A stretch of DNA of 64,000 bases from Gnetum montanum (lineage: Eukaryota > Streptophyta > Gnetopsida > Gnetales > Gnetaceae): assembly GCA_015680685.1 (NCBI GenBank), contig MNCI01015561.1:282418-346417 (forward strand). Direction: 5' to 3'. Of this stretch, positions 33,691-45,178 are shown piece by piece; position 1 is the first letter of the stretch, and each line of letters starts with the position of its first letter. The notes beneath the pieces are model-generated. The model searched no databases and was not told where the DNA came from. It worked only from the letters and a program-made list of their open reading frames with translations. Both the position numbers and the translations under genes were made by a program.

Positions 33691-33854
33691 AAAAACTCAT
33701 CCTCGAGTTCCTTACAAAATATTGGGACGGTATGGGATTATTGACTCAAATGGAACTAATGGGATGACATGTGAACAGATCATCATTACAAGACAAGAAA
33801 AAATTGGTGTTCATGACAACAAGAGTGAACACCTTATTACATTGACATCAGGCC
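33691..33854. other. E3 sequence between ORF3 stub and polypurine tract
   Basis: Low-complexity remnant with no recognisable coding sequence. The conserved C-terminal EEPPPPGT motif of ORF3 was not found, so the end of ORF3 is lost in E3. Confidence 0.4.
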
Positions 33855-34034
33855 TTATTTGGCAGATGAGAAAGAGAGAGGGAAAGAAGTGTTGCTGTTG
33901 CCAATGCCAAGATTGCACCTTTCGTTGTCCATCCGTAAGTGCGTTATCCATCTTGCTTCTTGCATAGTTGTTTTCAGCACTGCTCCATTCCAAGTGTTCC
34001 CTCTAGATCCAATCCGTTGTTGCATGATTGCCAT
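33855..34034 (-). pseudogene. E3 ORF3 stub
   Basis: About 60 codons starting MAIMQQRIGS at 34034, at the position of the ORF3 start in E1, E2 and E5 (a branch-point motif 25 nt before the start). The conserved globular domain and coiled coil are absent. Beyond the first residues I cannot align it with E2 or E5, so the identity rests mainly on position and upstream signals. Confidence 0.45.
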
Positions 34035-34066
34035 TTGCACACACAACACAGTTTTTGTATTAGCAA
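34035..34066 (-). promoter_or_regulatory. Degraded 3' splice site of the E3 ORF3 stub
   Basis: Sense CTTGCTAATAC, then TTGTGTGTGCAA, then ATGGC. The branch motif and spacing agree with E1, E2 and E5, but the acceptor AG has become AA, as expected for decay without selection. Confidence 0.45.
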
Positions 34067-34217
34067 GGGTAAATGAATTTCAATATAGTTGATACCTTGC
34101 TTCGGTGAAAGGTCTATTGGCTGAGTTGTGGTATGGCTGATTGCGGATCTGGAGATATAATATCGGTGACTATCGAAGGTGTAGGGGTTAGGAGAAAATC
34201 AAAAAAATTGGGCCCTG

Positions 34218-34234
34218 TACCCCCATGACTAATC
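34218..34234 (-). promoter_or_regulatory. Internal polypurine-tract copy in E3
   Basis: Sense GATTAGTCATGGGGGTA, practically the terminal tract, about 180 bp upstream of the ORF3 stub start. No TATA box or palindromes precede it, unlike E2 and E5. Confidence 0.55.
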
Positions 34235-35657
34235 GCGAACCTCCAGTAGCGATAGAATGGAGAAAAAATAAAGAACAAGAAATATGGAGAAAAAGAGACA
34301 ATGAGAACATCGATGAAATGGATGTTAAGATGGAAATGAACATAATAAATTAGATTGCAAAAATGTTAGGGAAAAGAATTTAACTGGTGCACCAAAGAGA
34401 AATGTCAGTGGGCCCTCCCCAAAGCAGGCTCATGCCCTTAATGCCCTAACAAACCCACATTCAAAGAGTTCGTAGGCTCTGGGAATGTCATTTGGAACAA
34501 GAGTTAAAGTCTTAACCACAAGAATTTATCAAAAAGAAAACAATGCATCAACCAAAACATACACTAATGATACAACAGGCAATGAGGTGAACAATGGAGA
34601 GAAGGATGGAGAGAAGAGAATGGAATGGAATCTCAAGAATAAGGTGGTGTACAACCTCTTGTGTAGTGCATGATTAATGTGACTTAGTAGGTCCCATTCC
34701 AATTTTGGCCTCAAAAAAACCACTTCCAGTGACTTTGCATTAATTGATTTGGTCAAACCATCCTCTTGAAGTAACAAGAATGCCTTCACCCAAGAGCCAC
34801 TACCATTTCGACGAAACAAGGAAGAGAAAATGGGAAGCGAGAAGGGCCTTAGTTAGAGGGAACGTGTTTATTTCAGTTCCATAACCAGTGCTTGTAGCCC
34901 AAAGAATTATTTTGTCTAAGGGGTGTGCTTTGAATTCTCACTCCTTCTTCTTTTCTCTTCTTTCTTTTTTCTTCCCTTTTTTTTTGTTTTATGTGTTTAT
35001 GCGTGAGAACCACACCATGCAAAGACTTGTTATTTTTATTTGCTCAGCTTCCCAATGATTGAGTAATGTCCAAATGGTAAGAAAACTTAAGAAGAAAACA
35101 TCCAAGCACCCAAGAGAATGGCCAACACAAAAGCATCAAGTTCCCTTGAAGTCACACCCTTTTCAATACTTGAGTCCTTCCTTAGTTTGAGAAATGCCCA
35201 GTCACCGATTCGTTATAGTTTTTATCATGAAAGGAACTGTACATTTCCAAGCCGAGAGAGATCATAGAAACCGGTGGATGTATGGATGAAGTAAACTAAT
35301 TGCCTACTATATCAAAAGAAACATACCTTAGTATCAACATCATAACTTAAAGGTAAAAACCAAACATTAACAATCACTATAAAAGCAGTTCACACCATCA
35401 TGAAGAATACTTATTGGTGACAAACTTACAAGGTGGGTAACACACACACACACACACAAGAAATGAAAAAGGTATAATGATGTTGTAAAAAAAGAAAAGA
35501 AAAGTTAAAGAAATTTGTAAAACAAAAACATGTAAAACAAAAATTTGTAAAAAAAACGTGTAAAACAAAAATGTGTAAAACAAAAATGTGTAAAATAAAA
35601 AATTGTAAAAAAAATGTGTAAAACAAAAACTTAAAAAGAACTAAGGGCCACAAATGA
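34235..35657 (-). other. E3 non-coding spacer, colinear with E5
   Basis: No domain. Sense blocks such as GGGTGTGACTTCAAGGGAAC (near 35150) and a stretch around 34865-34940 (GTGTGCTTTGAATTC region on the plus strand) match E5 at about 57330 and 57530-57580 in the same order, so this is the untranslated region between pol and ORF3. It also contains a (AC)n run at 35441-35459 and an array of about 15-bp GTGTAAAACAAAAAT units at 35515-35633. Confidence 0.65.
35515..35633. repeat. Short tandem array, unit GTGTAAAACAAAAAT
   Basis: Six to eight imperfect units directly after the E3 polyprotein stop (sense direction). E5 has T-rich sequence with TTTTACAC-like phrases in the same place (56870-56930), so the simple-sequence tract is a family trait. 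Confidence 0.7.
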
Positions 35658-38600
35658 TTAGCATAGGTGGCCATCTCCCCCATGATTGAATGGAAAGGGA
35701 GAGATCCGAAATAATGAATGCCTGTTTGAATTTCTTAGAAGTGTCCAACTTCTCCCAATTGATGATCTTAGATTAAGGGGTGGAAGTTGGTGACGCTCAT
35801 ATTTCAATGTGTCTATGCCTTCGTTGTTGGCATGGGTTGTTTCCCCAGTTTGTTCCATGCATATTTGTTGGTTGCTCTTTTGAGTAGCTGTGAACCACGG
35901 GCTGTCTACTACTTGTTGTGTGGTTGCTACATATAGGCATATTTGTCTCACAGTTTCAAGGGCATACCTGTTGCATGGAGGAGATGTTGTGCATTCCTCC
36001 ATGTCATCACCCAATGAATCACTATATGTGATGTATGGAACTTTCCTCTTCTCAATCTTTCCATAAATGTTTACCTTAGAGATTTCCAAGGAAAGATCAC
36101 AAATTCCTAGGCATGCATCTACTGTACTCAGCCATGCCCTTCCCATTATAATAGGGAAGTCCCCTTCATTGTTGTTAACTTCAATCACCAGGAAATTAGC
36201 TGGGTAAGACCAATCACACACAATGGTAACGATGTCCTCCACCAATCCCAAGGGAATGGTGATGGACTAGTCTACCAGCTCTAGTTGAATGTTGCTCTTC
36301 TTGAGTTGGGGCAGGTTCCAGGCTTGATACATCTCTCGTGAAATTAAGTTGACTCTGGAACCTAAGTCAAGAAGAGCCTTATGTGGTTCATTTCTAGCAA
36401 CTTGGAGGTAGATTAAGGGACTTCCAGGGTCAAATAGTTTCTTGGGAAGGTGGCCTACCTTGATCCAATCGATTACGGTATGTGTTAACATAACCGTATA
36501 CGTTAAGCTCTGTTGTTGGATGGAAGGAAGCTCCAAAGCCCTATGTGTCAGAGGAGTGATCGTAGACTCAACTACTTGTTATTGTGAGAGCTTGTCTAGG
36601 CTTTTGGTTCTAAAGAAGGATCTTCTCTTTTTACGGTTGTCAGAACTAGTAGCGGGTTGGATGGTTACAGCTCTCACAGCGTTTTGTTGCTACAGTTGAG
36701 TGGGGAGTTCCCCTTGCATTGTTAGAGCAGAAGGTATGAGAACTACTGGTGGAAGAGGTGCAGATAGAGTAGGAGGATGGTATGGGTATGGAGCATCTCC
36801 CAGAGGAGAAGGAGTCCTTCTAAAGTACTCCTAAACTTGGTAGTGACGTTGGGGAGTTGTGTGACCCATAGAGTCACTTGGAGAAATCTGCTGCTGCACG
36901 TAGTAACCATAAGGATTGGGCTGCCGGTAAGGGTTGGTGGAATTGTCTTGGGTTACCTTGAGGATAAGGTAACCTTTGGGGTGTCTACCGTCTGTTGAGT
37001 CTCAGGTTGAGTGCATACACCCCAGACTCTTGTAGATGTGAGATGATTGGACAACATCCCTTAGGATGGTCATAGTGGCAGATCTCACATCCATCATCAT
37101 CGTCTGTGTCTGAATCCATAACCTCATCAAAGATATTCATTTTCCCCTTACCCTTGTCACATGTAAGGACTGAATCTCTCCACTTTTTCTTGTCCTTGTC
37201 ACTACTTCGTTCCTCCTTAGACTCATCTACAATCTTTAGGATAGTTTTAATTTTACTGTCTAAGGAGCTCCATACTTCTTCTACCTTAGCCACTACTTCT
37301 GTTGTTAGCTTTTGAAGCAAAAATTTTTTCCTATTCATCAACTCTTCGAGTGGTGACTCATTCTCTTCATCACAAAATCCCACTCCCTTCTTTCGAAGAG
37401 AGGGATCACGGTTATATTCTTCTGCATTCTCTCTTTTTTGTAGCTTCCCTTCTTCTTTGGCTACTTGTTTCAACAAGTAATGAATTTCATGGCATCTAAG
37501 TTCTGATAGTCTCCCTTGGGCATAAGTCCCAAGGGTTCTCCTAGTTTCATACCTTAGCCCATCTACGAGATGGCGAAGTTGATCTTGTTATGCGTAACCA
37601 TGGCCCGGGCAACGATGTAACAATGTGTAGTAGTGGTCCATGTAGCATCCAAGGGTTCATGAGTACCTTGCCTCCATCCTTGGATCTACTTATGCAAATT
37701 AGACACCCTGGAGTACGTTTGATACTTATCATTGAAGAGTTCTAACATCGTACTCCACCTCCTGATGGTTTCTGGTTCTAAGGACTGGTACCAACTCTCT
37801 TTGATGAGTGTCCTAGGAAAAAACTTTAGTTTTTGCCACTCATTTTCTATGTTTTGCAAGGCACAGACATCATGGAATGCCTGTAAATGATTTTGCGGAT
37901 CCGTGTTGTATCCCCCTTCAAAGCATGGGATATTGTTCATGTCTAAATGCTTGATCCGACTATCTTTTTTATGCCTTGTTGAAATTCTTACAGCCTCCGT
38001 TATATCTAGCATGCTTCAGGTGGAAAGTAGGGGCTCGTCATGATCATCTCTTTCATGACATCTATGATGTCTTCGTTGTTCCCTACTTTCCCTTTGTTCA
38101 TGCCTTGATTCTCTTGATTTCCCTCGTCCTCTCTCTCAACTCTCTTGTTGAGGTCTCTCATTTTGCTTACCTTTATCCTCTTTGTTATGCTCTCTGTGGC
38201 TACGCCTTGATGTGGAATGAGGGGGTGAGTGATGTGATGAAGGAAAAGAAGAAGGAGAACCATTTCCATGATGATGTTTTTTACCTTCTCTGCTTCAGCC
38301 CCGATCGTGGTGACGATCTAAGTGCCCATCCTTGTCATGTGTTGTTGTTCCCTCAATTAACAACTAGTGTTCATAGGGATCAGAACCAAGGTTGTGTATT
38401 GTGGAGTGTAGGTTCTAATACCCCACCTCCTCACTCTCATTAGGAGAAGGAACATCTTTCGATAACGAACCAGTTATAAGTGGTTCACCATCTCTGATTT
38501 TGCTTAGGATGTGCAAGACCTCTTTGCCCTTCAACAGTGTATGTTGGCTCTCCTACCTTGAGTCCCTCATATGTTGTAAAGCTGTGGGATGGTAATCCCT

Positions 38601-38909
38601 CATGTTAAAATCTTTTGCAACATATTCAACATATAATTCTATCATGCTTATCTGTGTTAGAGCGCGGAGGAGCATGTTGGGGACTACACGATCCGAAGGT
38701 AACACTATGTTACCGTGTAAGTTTCTCTAGCGCATATGTTCATCCTGATGGAGGATAAAAGTGAAATTGGGTATATACTCATCGAGATGAGTATATGTCA
38801 CCTTATATTATTGAGGAACCGGCTGATTTAGGTTATGTGTTTTTGATTGCCGACTGTTTCTTGTATTATCCCAAGGTGAAATGCTCTTGTGAGAAGAAGA
38901 AGAAGACAT
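35658..38909 (-). pseudogene. gag-pro: E3 Gag-protease polyprotein, pol excised
   Basis: The start is the ATG at 38909 (MSSSSSHKSI). N-terminal FTFILHQDEHMR precedes a basic/charged region. The capsid part (38012-37500) reads DNIEN-type WQKLKFFPRTLIKESWYQSL, RRWSTMLELFNDKYQTYSRV. A Lys/Glu-rich stretch follows, then the knuckle CEICHYDHPKGCC (about 37090-37050). After a Pro/Ser-rich linker comes the protease (36536-35900): KALLDLGSRVNLISREMY (active site D-L-G-S, for the usual D-x-G) and IIMGRAWLSTVDA (the flap/second box). The reading ends GGDGHLC and TAA at 35658, the same ending E5 has after integrase. Internal stops and shifts are fewer than in E5. Confidence 0.85.
35674..35690 (-). promoter_or_regulatory. 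Polypurine-tract copy at the end of the E3 polyprotein
   Basis: Sense TTCAATCATGGGGGAGA overlaps the last codons before the stop. The equivalent in E5 is ATTTAGTGATGGGGGAGA. It lies just 3' of the point where pol was lost. Confidence 0.5.
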
Positions 38910-39030
38910 TATGTCTTATTCAGTGTGCTATTTAACTATTATATAATTTTCATTTGATTAACCCTAAGGTTCGTTTAATTTCCGAATGATGTGAGTAACT
39001 TCCTATGTTCTACTTAGCACACAAACACTT

Positions 39031-39050
39031 AGTCCCTGACAATGGCACCA
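39031..39050 (-). promoter_or_regulatory. E3 primer-binding site (tRNA-Asp type)
   Basis: Sense TGGTGCCATTGTCAGGGACT, one base after the LTR. It matches the complement of the plant tRNA-Asp 3' end except for transitions. Confidence 0.85.
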
Positions 39051-39051
39051 A

Positions 39052-39817
39052 TGATGAGTGGCGAGGTACCCCTACACTCAACCATATGAATACAAGCGTA
39101 ACACGTGCGATTTGGTCAAACTTCATAGACTAAGTGCCTACACACCTCATGGAACACTTAAGGTTAATTATTCGTTGTCTTCCCAGACTTGTATTTGTCA
39201 CGGTATGGTTAAGTAAGTCCAAGGTATATGATTTTTATTGTCTTTTTAGTTTTATCTCCTAAGTTGATAAGATGAAGGGTTGAAGAGACTAATTGACTAA
39301 CTTTAACTAACTAACTAAGTCTTAATTAACCTAGTGTCAGCATCTGTTCCCACTTACCATTCACACCTTGAATCGATGCAACCTTGGTTACCAAACACTA
39401 ATCATTACTGGGATCACCAAGCGTAACGCACGTGCTTGAAGCAGTCGTACTGAGGCACTTAACTAGGAGAGAAGGGTTGAGAAAGATTTAATAACTAATA
39501 AAGAAATTAACTAGAAAAAAGTAAATAACATTAAATAAAACTTGCAAGGTTTATCCAAGAAGTTCGTCTTTATTGCCGTACACAAACTTGTGTTCAGGTA
39601 CAATGTTTGCTCGAATAAAGATCCGTTTACTTTGGAGCTCCTACTGCGGGCACATGAAAAATATTCTATCTCTGGAGAGATCAAACTACTAGAGTTTCCC
39701 TATGGTCTAGGCCTAGCATTGAAAACAAGGGAGAGCTACCTCTTATTTATAGACTTTTTGGCACATCGCGATATCGTGTACGTGATATCGCGGCCCATGC
39801 GATATCACGTCCCATCA
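39052..39817 (-). repeat. E3 5' LTR (766 bp)
   Basis: TGATGAGTGGCGAGG to CGTCCCATCA. TATA at 39744-39751 (minus). It is about 107 bp shorter than the 3' LTR, largely because the U3 holds fewer palindrome units. Confidence 0.9.
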
Positions 39818-39983
39818 ACTATTATGACCAAAAGATCTAAATCAAGTTATTCAAAAGATTTGTTTCCTAAATACATATCAAATTATGAAGTTCTTTCATA
39901 TTTTTAATTTACCATAAATTGCTAATTTACTTAAGTCATTATCTTTTAACGTTAATTTTTTGCATTAGTACATTAAGTTTAAC

Positions 39984-40745
39984 ATGATATCAAAGCCAAG
40001 AGAAGATAAAAGATAAAGTAATAATCAAGAGTCCACTAAGAAGAATGGAAATGAGAGTATTGAAGATTTCACAAACTCTATACATAATATGATGTTGAAA
40101 AAAGAAAAAAGAATCTCTTAAGGTAATTAATCAATAAGATTGTAGTTATAGATATACAAAAGCTTACCATGAAGAATTATAAGACCTAGACATAAAGAAT
40201 TAGGATTATCTTATGAGATGGCAAACTATGAAACATTGCTTTGAATTGTAATTTTAGACTTAATGATGACTAGAGAAGAGAATAGAATGATATGATCTTA
40301 GTTATTCTTTATAAAAGTATATCAGATGAAGTACCTCATTTGGTATATGGTATAGTAATAACTACAAAAATTTGGGATTACCTATATTAGATATTTGGGT
40401 GTTCATATCAAGCAAGAAAAGATCATCTCTTCCTAAAGTTACAAATGATGAAGATGAATGTAGACTAGAAATTAACAAATTTCAAAAAAGAGCATGAAAT
40501 GAGTTATATTAGAACTTGAATGTGGGAATGAAGAGGTAACATAGGAAGAAATATTGTTGCAAGAAAATAAGATGAAATCAGAGCAAAAATAAAAAATTAT
40601 AGAGTAAGTTATGTATACTTTAAGGAATAAACAAGGAGGACATTAAAATAGAATTGATGTTGCAATGAAAAATAGGGGTCAAGATTGAATAATCAGTCAA
40701 ATAATTCTAAGAATTACACCATCTATGGAAGAAAAGAACATGAAC
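39984..40745 (+). pseudogene. Ty1/copia primer site and Gag relic
   Basis: TGATATCAAAGCCAAGAG at 39984 corresponds to the initiator-Met primer site of copia elements. Downstream, a frame with several stops includes SDEVPHLVYGIVITTKIWDYL and YQARKDHLFLKLQMMKM. These suit the copia Gag pattern of a weakly conserved helical region followed by TAKEIWDxL. No knuckle or pol remains. The similarity ends where the minus-strand integrase begins. Confidence 0.45.
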
Positions 40746-41480
40746 TTAGACCTGTGGATGTTTGATGCGTCGTTCGATATGTCCATAGTGCGTAAACTAG
40801 CTATTCATGCCATCTTCTTTTGCTCTGATGAAGCATTTTCTTAAGCACCATGATGACAATTTTATTCGTGGACTCTGCTTGACCATTTCTTTGTGGGTAG
40901 TATGGTGATGAGAACAAGTGTTTGATGCCTAGGCTCTCACAGCAGTTTTTGGTTTCAGCACTGCTGAACTGTGGCCCATTATCGGTGATTATGGATGGTC
41001 ATTGGGATGCCAAAACGGGTTACAATGTTTTTGAGTATGAAATTTTACACTTTTTTGGATGTGGTCTTCCTAAGGGGGATAGCTTCTACCCATGTTATGA
41101 AGTATTCAGTTGCGGTGATGATGAAGCTATGTCCTGCTAAAGATGGGGGGAGTTATCGGTCCAATGATGTTTAACCTCCATTTTTGGAAAGGCCATGTGA
41201 TTTGTGCTATATGCAACTCATTAGGTGGCACATGTATTAAATTACCATGCTTTTGATAGATTTTTCACGTTTTGACCTTGGAGAAACAATCGTACTCCAT
41301 GTGTGGCCAATAATAGCCTAAATGTCTGATTTTCATTACCATTGCCTTAGGTGCTATGTGCCCTCCGCAAAGTCCTTCATGAACTTGCTCCATGATCGTG
41401 TGATCGTTGATGCTACTATTGCACACCAAAAAAATGCCTTCATAGGATCTACAACATAACGTGTCTCCTATTAACACATA
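40746..41480 (-). pseudogene. int: Tat/Ogre-like integrase, C-terminally truncated
   Basis: The N-terminal zinc region reads EQVHEGLCGGHIAPKAMVMK and IRHLGYYWPHMEYDCF (HHCC type: His-x-x-x-x-x-GGH, then Cys). In the core, IITDNGPQFSSAET carries the second catalytic Asp, and YYPQRNGQAESTNKIV carries the catalytic Glu. LWTYRTTHQTSTG follows and then the similarity ends at about 40746. This matches the Tat pattern LWAYRTTxxTxTG. Several stops lie between. The GPY/F and C-terminal region are absent because the element is cut here. Confidence 0.8.
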
Positions 41481-41495
41481 TTGTCAAGAACGTTT

Positions 41496-42060
41496 TCACA
41501 CCGCATCCTTTTGAGCATTCGTTAGATGTTGTGACGGTTCACCACAGAGAAGGTACTCTTTTATGTTATGATACCATTCTACTGCATGTGTAGTACTAAT
41601 GGATGATATAGGTATGTCATCGGGAGTTTTGGTTACAGGTTTGACACAATTCATTATGGAACTAGGCAACGCATGAAACATGTTGGGTGTCATGTTTAAG
41701 GCTAGTGTTGCGAGTGCATCTGCAATGGTATTTTTGCTTTTGGGAACATGTTGCAGATCTATGTTTGTTAAATGTTTCAGAAAGTGTTTAGTTAAGTCAC
41801 AGTACGGTTGTAAATGTGAAGCTTTGCATGCAAAGACATCCATCACCTAATTGATTACCAGCTGTCAGTCACCTTGAACTACGAGCTATGTGATTCCTGA
41901 AGCTAGTGCTACCATAAGACCTCTAAGAAGGCCTTCGTACTCTACCACATTGTTGGTACAAGGGAAGTTTAATTGATAGGTAGAGGATCAAATTTCTCTG
42001 GAGGGATACGTTATGATGGTTGTAACACTTCCTCCTCAGGAGGTTGACGCTCCATCAAAG
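41496..42060 (-). pseudogene. Second (archaeal-type) RNase H of the Tat/Ogre-like element
   Basis: The minus strand reads ILYFDGAST, then NNVVEYEGLLRGLMVALASG, then VVQGD, VINQVMDVF, then LQHVPKSKNTIADALATLAL. This is the series D-G-A-S, NNxAEYEALLxGL, GDSQLVxNQV, HxPRxxNxxADALA of the additional RNase H found in Tat elements. The first Asp, the Glu and the Asp of the last box are all still present. A few stops interrupt the middle. Confidence 0.8.
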
Positions 42061-43850
42061 TATAAGATTGCATCGTAGTTGTCGGGCATGGTACCTATGG
42101 TGTTCACATTCTCATCAGGGAACTCAGGGTTGATCGTTGCTTGGTCTTGCATCAGTGAGGTGGTCATTTGATTGACTATTACTTGACCCTTTGTGGAAGA
42201 TTGAGCTATGTAGTGCAAGTCAAACTCAGTAATCATCACCTTCCATCTAGCTATCTTGCTTGATTCATAAATGTTATTGGTGATAGCTTTGAGCACATTG
42301 TCTTTACAAATAATGTTGACTTGGTTACGAAAGAGATAATGTCGTCACTTCCTGAAGGAAAAGATAAGGGCTAGACATGACCTCTCCATGTTGTTGTATC
42401 TCTGTTCGTAGGCCACTAAGGCATGGCTTAGGTAGTAGACAGGGATTTTGGTTCCATCTTCTCATTTCTGACAAAGCATAGATGCGATAGATGAATTTGA
42501 TGTTGCAAGGTAGATGTATAAGGGTTTGTTGTTCTGTGGGGGATAAACTGTCGGTAGTTGAGCTAGTGTCGTTTTGATGTTCTCAAAGGCTTCCTAGCAC
42601 TGTTGAGTCTATTGAAAATGGACATTTTTGCACAATAAATGCTACATGGGTTTCAACTTGTCTATCAATTTTTCAATGAAGCATCTAATGAACTGTAATC
42701 TACCTTGTAGACCGTGTAGTTTGGTAAGGTTGCTAGGTGGTTTTAAATTTGTTATTTCCTTAACCTTATCAATATCTACTCGTATCCATTTTTCAGATAC
42801 TATGAATCTAAGAATTTTTCCTGTTTTGACTCCAAAGACACATTTCTTTCGGTTAAGTCTAAGCTCATACTTGAGACAATGTTTAAGTACCAAGTCTAAA
42901 TTGTTGACGTGTTGCTCAATTTTTTTTGACTTGACTGCGATGTCGTCTACATAATCATTGAGCGAACTAAGCATATAATCACTAAAGATGTATGTCATCA
43001 CTCGCTGATATGTAGCACCGATGCTTTTTAGACCAAATGGCATCATTGTATAACATAATATGCCCCATGGTGTCATGAAGGTTGTCCTGAGTTGATGTTT
43101 TGGGTTGATCCTAATCTGGTTGTATCCCGAGAATCCGTCCATAAAGGACAACAATGCATGCCCAACTATTGAATCAACAAGTTGATCGATACCGGGTAGC
43201 AGGAAGTCATCTTTTATGGTTGCTATGTTGAGGTTACAGAAGTTAATGCATAGGTGAATGCTCCCATTCTTCTTTGGGACTACAACCATGTTGGACACCC
43301 AATCAACGTAGTCAATAGCTTGGATGAAACCAATTTGGTAAAGCTTCGTGATTTCATTACGAACTGCTAACGCTACCTCAGGCTTAACCTTTCGTGCTTT
43401 TTGTTTCATTGGTTTGAGTTTTGGATCAAGGATGATGTTATGCTGGACTATTCAAGGATCTAGTCCTAGAATATTAGTATAGGACCAAGCGAATGCTTTC
43501 ATGTTGTCTTTCAGCAGTTGAGCTATGTCACTGGCCAGTTGTGGATTTAATAGAGTACTCAGTTTTAATATTTTAACTTTGCTATCGGACATAGTAATGG
43601 GGACTTCAGCGAGGGGATCTTCAGTGATGTTGTTAATCTTTAAATCCAAAGTTTTCATCATTCCCTTAAAGTAATCAAGTGTCTCTTGTGTTGATTCCAT
43701 GAAATTATCATAAGTTGATGATGAGTCTAAATCAATGGATTCTAGATTGATTTCTCGTTGAATGGCCCCGTGTGGTCCGTTGATAGACAACGGTGAGAAG
43801 AGGTGCTTGCTATCCATGTATTTGCCCCTACCAATTAAATAGGGAGCCAT
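42061..43850 (-). pseudogene. pol: Tat/Ogre-like RT and RNase H
   Basis: The segment 43850-43452 is the region before RT, ending KAFAWSYTNILGLDP as in many gypsy pols. One TGA separates it from the 255-codon open RT frame (43409-42642): VSNMVVVPKKNGSIHLCINF, LLSFMDGFSGYNQIRI (first catalytic Asp), TMMPFGLKSIGATYQR, and LNDYVDDIAVKSKK (intact YVDD), then the thumb. RNase H follows to about 42060: YYLSHALVAYEQRYNNMERS and SKIARWKVMITEFDLHYIAQ. RT is complete with all catalytic Asp residues, unusual for this window. Overall the gene is dead because of stops in RNase H, the second RNase H and integrase. Confidence 0.88.
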
Positions 43851-43969
43851 GTCAGTAAGGGTGAGTTGCTATTTCTCAAAAAATTAATTTTTACATCTTA
43901 ATGTAACTAAGGCGTGCGATGAGTAGTTTATCATCATACACAGACGCTTGGTAATTTTAAGCCTTACTA

Positions 43970-44040
43970 GGCCAGATGTGGCAGTTTAAGGCTGTACTAG
44001 GCCAGGTGTGGTAGTTTAAGGCCATACCAAGCCGTCTACC
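43970..44040. repeat. Two to three units of a TTTAAGGC repeat
   Basis: Units such as GCAGTTTAAGGCTGTACTAG and GTAGTTTAAGGCCATACCAA. They resemble the 19088-19212 repeat and, less closely, the 27-bp array at 46205, suggesting all come from one repeat source in this spacer. Confidence 0.55.
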
Positions 44041-44901
44041 AGTCATGTTCCAAGTCTATACAAGGATTATGATTTGTTGTGATTTTTGGACCTCTTTTCT
44101 GGATTTTTTTGTGGATTTTTTGTAGTTTTCTTTTGTTTAAATTTAAAATTATTTTTAAATTTTGGAGATGTACATTTGTTTTTATTTATGTATTTATTGT
44201 TTATTTTTAAATTTTTATATTTTAAGTTTGGGCGTTGCACAAAAGAGCCTCAACGTAACAAGAATAAATGATAAAATGATAAAAAAATGCACCATGTAAC
44301 AATAAATGAAATAAAATAAATCAAATAATAAATAAAAATGGGGGGGTTTAAAAGGGGTCAAATAGGGTTAAGGTGGAAGTCATTTTCAGAATTTTCAACA
44401 TTTGACAGGTGGTGAACAGTGTGAGCACGAAGTAGTGGATAGCGTGACTAACAGGGTGCAGCATCCAAGGCAAGATGAAGGACAAAGGCAGGAAGGAGAG
44501 AGGCAAAGAAAAGAAAGAGGCGACGCTAGCATTCATGGAGGAGAGCGAGGAGATGCTCCAATGCCTTCCTCAGCCCAGGATCTCATCATGGGTAGGGTCC
44601 TTGCGTAGGTACGCTCCTATTTTTCACGTTTTTGCCTTCATTTGTTTTTATTGTCGTTTCATGTGAGCAGCGTGAGCGTCCAAGGGCAGTGTGTGCGTGT
44701 GCAACATGTGCATCCTAGGGCCGCATGTGTGTGTGTAGCGTGTGCTCTCCTGGGCATTCACGGTGTGTGCAAGAAATAGGGTCTATCTTATGGTGAATTC
44801 TCAGCATAAACTACCTTCAAAGTGTCTTGTGGTAAGTGCGACCTTGGGTTAGCATGCCTACTTTTTTAGGGTGTGTAAGTTAGCAATGTGTCTAAGGGTT
44901 C

Positions 44902-45084
44902 AGCATGACCTAAACTGGCAACGTGACCTAATTGGCAACGTGACCAAGTTTCCAACATGACCAAACTTCCAGCATGACCAAACTTCCAGTGTGACCAAGT
45001 GTCCAGCATGACCAAACTTCTAGCATGACCAAGTTTCCAGCATGACCAAACTTTCAGCATGACCAAACTTCCAGCATGACCATG
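44902..45084. repeat. 17-bp minisatellite, unit CATGACCAAACTTCCAG
   Basis: Ten to eleven units in a row with base substitutions (gtgaccaagtgtccag and similar) and very few length changes. Confidence 0.88.
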
Positions 45085-45178
45085 GGCATGTTAGTAAAAG
45101 ATGTTGTTTCTAAATAAGTTACTTGTTTCTATGGTCTAATGTCTAATGTCAATGTAATGTGTTTAAGTATTGTTATGC

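Larger units (their letters stand above)
32801..39817 (-). mobile_element. E3: gag-protease LTR retrotransposon without RT or integrase
   Basis: A 7.0 kb insertion with LTRs 32801-33673 and 39052-39817 and duplication ACTAT (32796-32800, 39818-39822). Sense is minus: primer site beside the right LTR, polypurine tract beside the left. It encodes Gag and protease (38909-35658). The frame then passes straight to the C-terminal GGDGHLC and stop that in E5 end the polyprotein after integrase, so RT, RNase H and integrase were cut out. An ORF3 stub (34034-33855) remains. It is inserted in a copia LTR. Confidence 0.92.
32678..40745 (+). mobile_element. Ty1/copia fragment (LTR end, primer site, Gag), split by E3
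   Basis: When E3 and one copy of its ACTAT duplication are removed, 32678-32800 joins 39823-39983. The joined piece could be a copia LTR of about 285 bp starting TGTTGTGATGAATCATGAC and ending TTTAACA. TGATATCAAAGCC (39984-39996) follows, which matches the initiator-tRNA-Met primer site TGGTATCAGAGCC. A copia-type Gag relic follows to about 40745, where the Tat/Ogre-like integrase begins abruptly. The left LTR edge is uncertain. Confidence 0.5.

Noticed and set aside
35398-35683. Minus-strand frames rich in Phe, Leu and Tyr that look like membrane proteins
   Set aside because: Produced by the GTGTAAAACAAAAAT and (AC)n simple repeats.
44866-45066. Minus-strand frame with GHA-S-L-V-M-L-type repeats
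   Set aside because: Translation of the 17-bp array in rotating frames; no evidence of a protein.
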